DNA from: Bacteroidia bacterium
GTDB taxonomy: Bacteria; Bacteroidota; Bacteroidia; NS11-12g; UBA9320
Assembly (NCBI GenBank): GCA_013042025.1
Contig: JABDQY010000214.1
Span: 1-6,823 of the forward strand
Reading direction: 5' to 3'
DNA length: 6,823 nt
Part shown: positions 6,793-6,823 of the stretch, in pieces
Position numbering within the stretch: the first letter of the stretch is position 1
Layout of the letters: every line of letters starts with the position of its first letter
Position numbers and translations under genes: made by a program
Notes under the pieces: model-generated
Seen by the model: only the letters and a program-made list of their open reading frames with translations
What the model was told of the DNA's origin: nothing
The model's database searches: none

Positions 6793-6823
6793 CAAAATTA
6801 GAATTAATATGTCGATGTGCAAA
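6793..6823 (-). promoter_or_regulatory. Bacteroidota-type promoter for anmK and the dehydrogenase
   Basis: Read on the minus strand, TTTG (6820-6823) is followed by exactly 19 bases and then TAATTTTG (6793-6800). This matches both halves of the Bacteroidota primary sigma factor promoter, the -33 TTTG and the -7 TAnnTTTG, at the expected spacing. The predicted start of transcription is around 6786-6788, giving a leader of roughly 55 bases before the anmK ATG at 6729-6731. Confidence 0.78.

Noticed and set aside
1..6823. CRISPR array, insertion sequence, tRNA/rRNA, toxin-antitoxin or phage-defence genes
   Set aside because: No regularly spaced repeats, transposase motifs, RNA gene signatures or defence-type domains were seen; the genes are ordinary chromosomal families with uniform base composition.

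Overview
The window is AT-rich chromosomal DNA, almost certainly from a member of the Bacteroidota and probably a flavobacterial-type marine or freshwater lineage. Three things point there: two protein families that look like the Bacteroidota-restricted DUF6702 and DUF6340, a complete Bacteroidota-type promoter (TTTG, 19 bases, TAnnTTTG) at the right edge, and starts that are not preceded by Shine-Dalgarno sequences. It reads as a housekeeping/accessory region with no mobile element, CRISPR array, phage gene, tRNA or rRNA visible. Every interval without a gene is about 100 bases or shorter.

Layout. At the left edge, on the minus strand, is the N-terminal third or so of an exported M1-family metallopeptidase, cut by the window end. 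A gap of under 50 bases separates it from a divergent plus-strand gene for a small exported DUF6702-like protein whose start is unclear. Next on the plus strand come uvrB, complete and with every expected motif, and only 15 bases later a lipoprotein gene with a TPR-like C-terminus (DUF6340-like). This plus-strand run ends at a strong GC-rich hairpin at 4256-4279, which has A and T tracts on both sides and so can terminate transcription from either direction.

The right half is a minus-strand two-gene operon converging on that terminator. anmK (anhydro-N-acetylmuramic acid kinase) is transcribed first from a well-formed promoter at 6793-6823. Its stop codon overlaps by one base the start codon of an NAD(P)-dependent Glu/Leu/Phe/Val-type dehydrogenase. 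The pairing links a peptidoglycan-recycling sugar kinase with an amino-acid dehydrogenase of unassigned substrate.

Nothing here amounts to a clear new system. The points most worth a second look are the ambiguous, possibly frameshifted N-terminus of the DUF6702-like gene, the anmK-dehydrogenase coupling with clade-specific changes in the active-site motifs of both enzymes, and a second inverted repeat between the dehydrogenase stop and the shared terminator.
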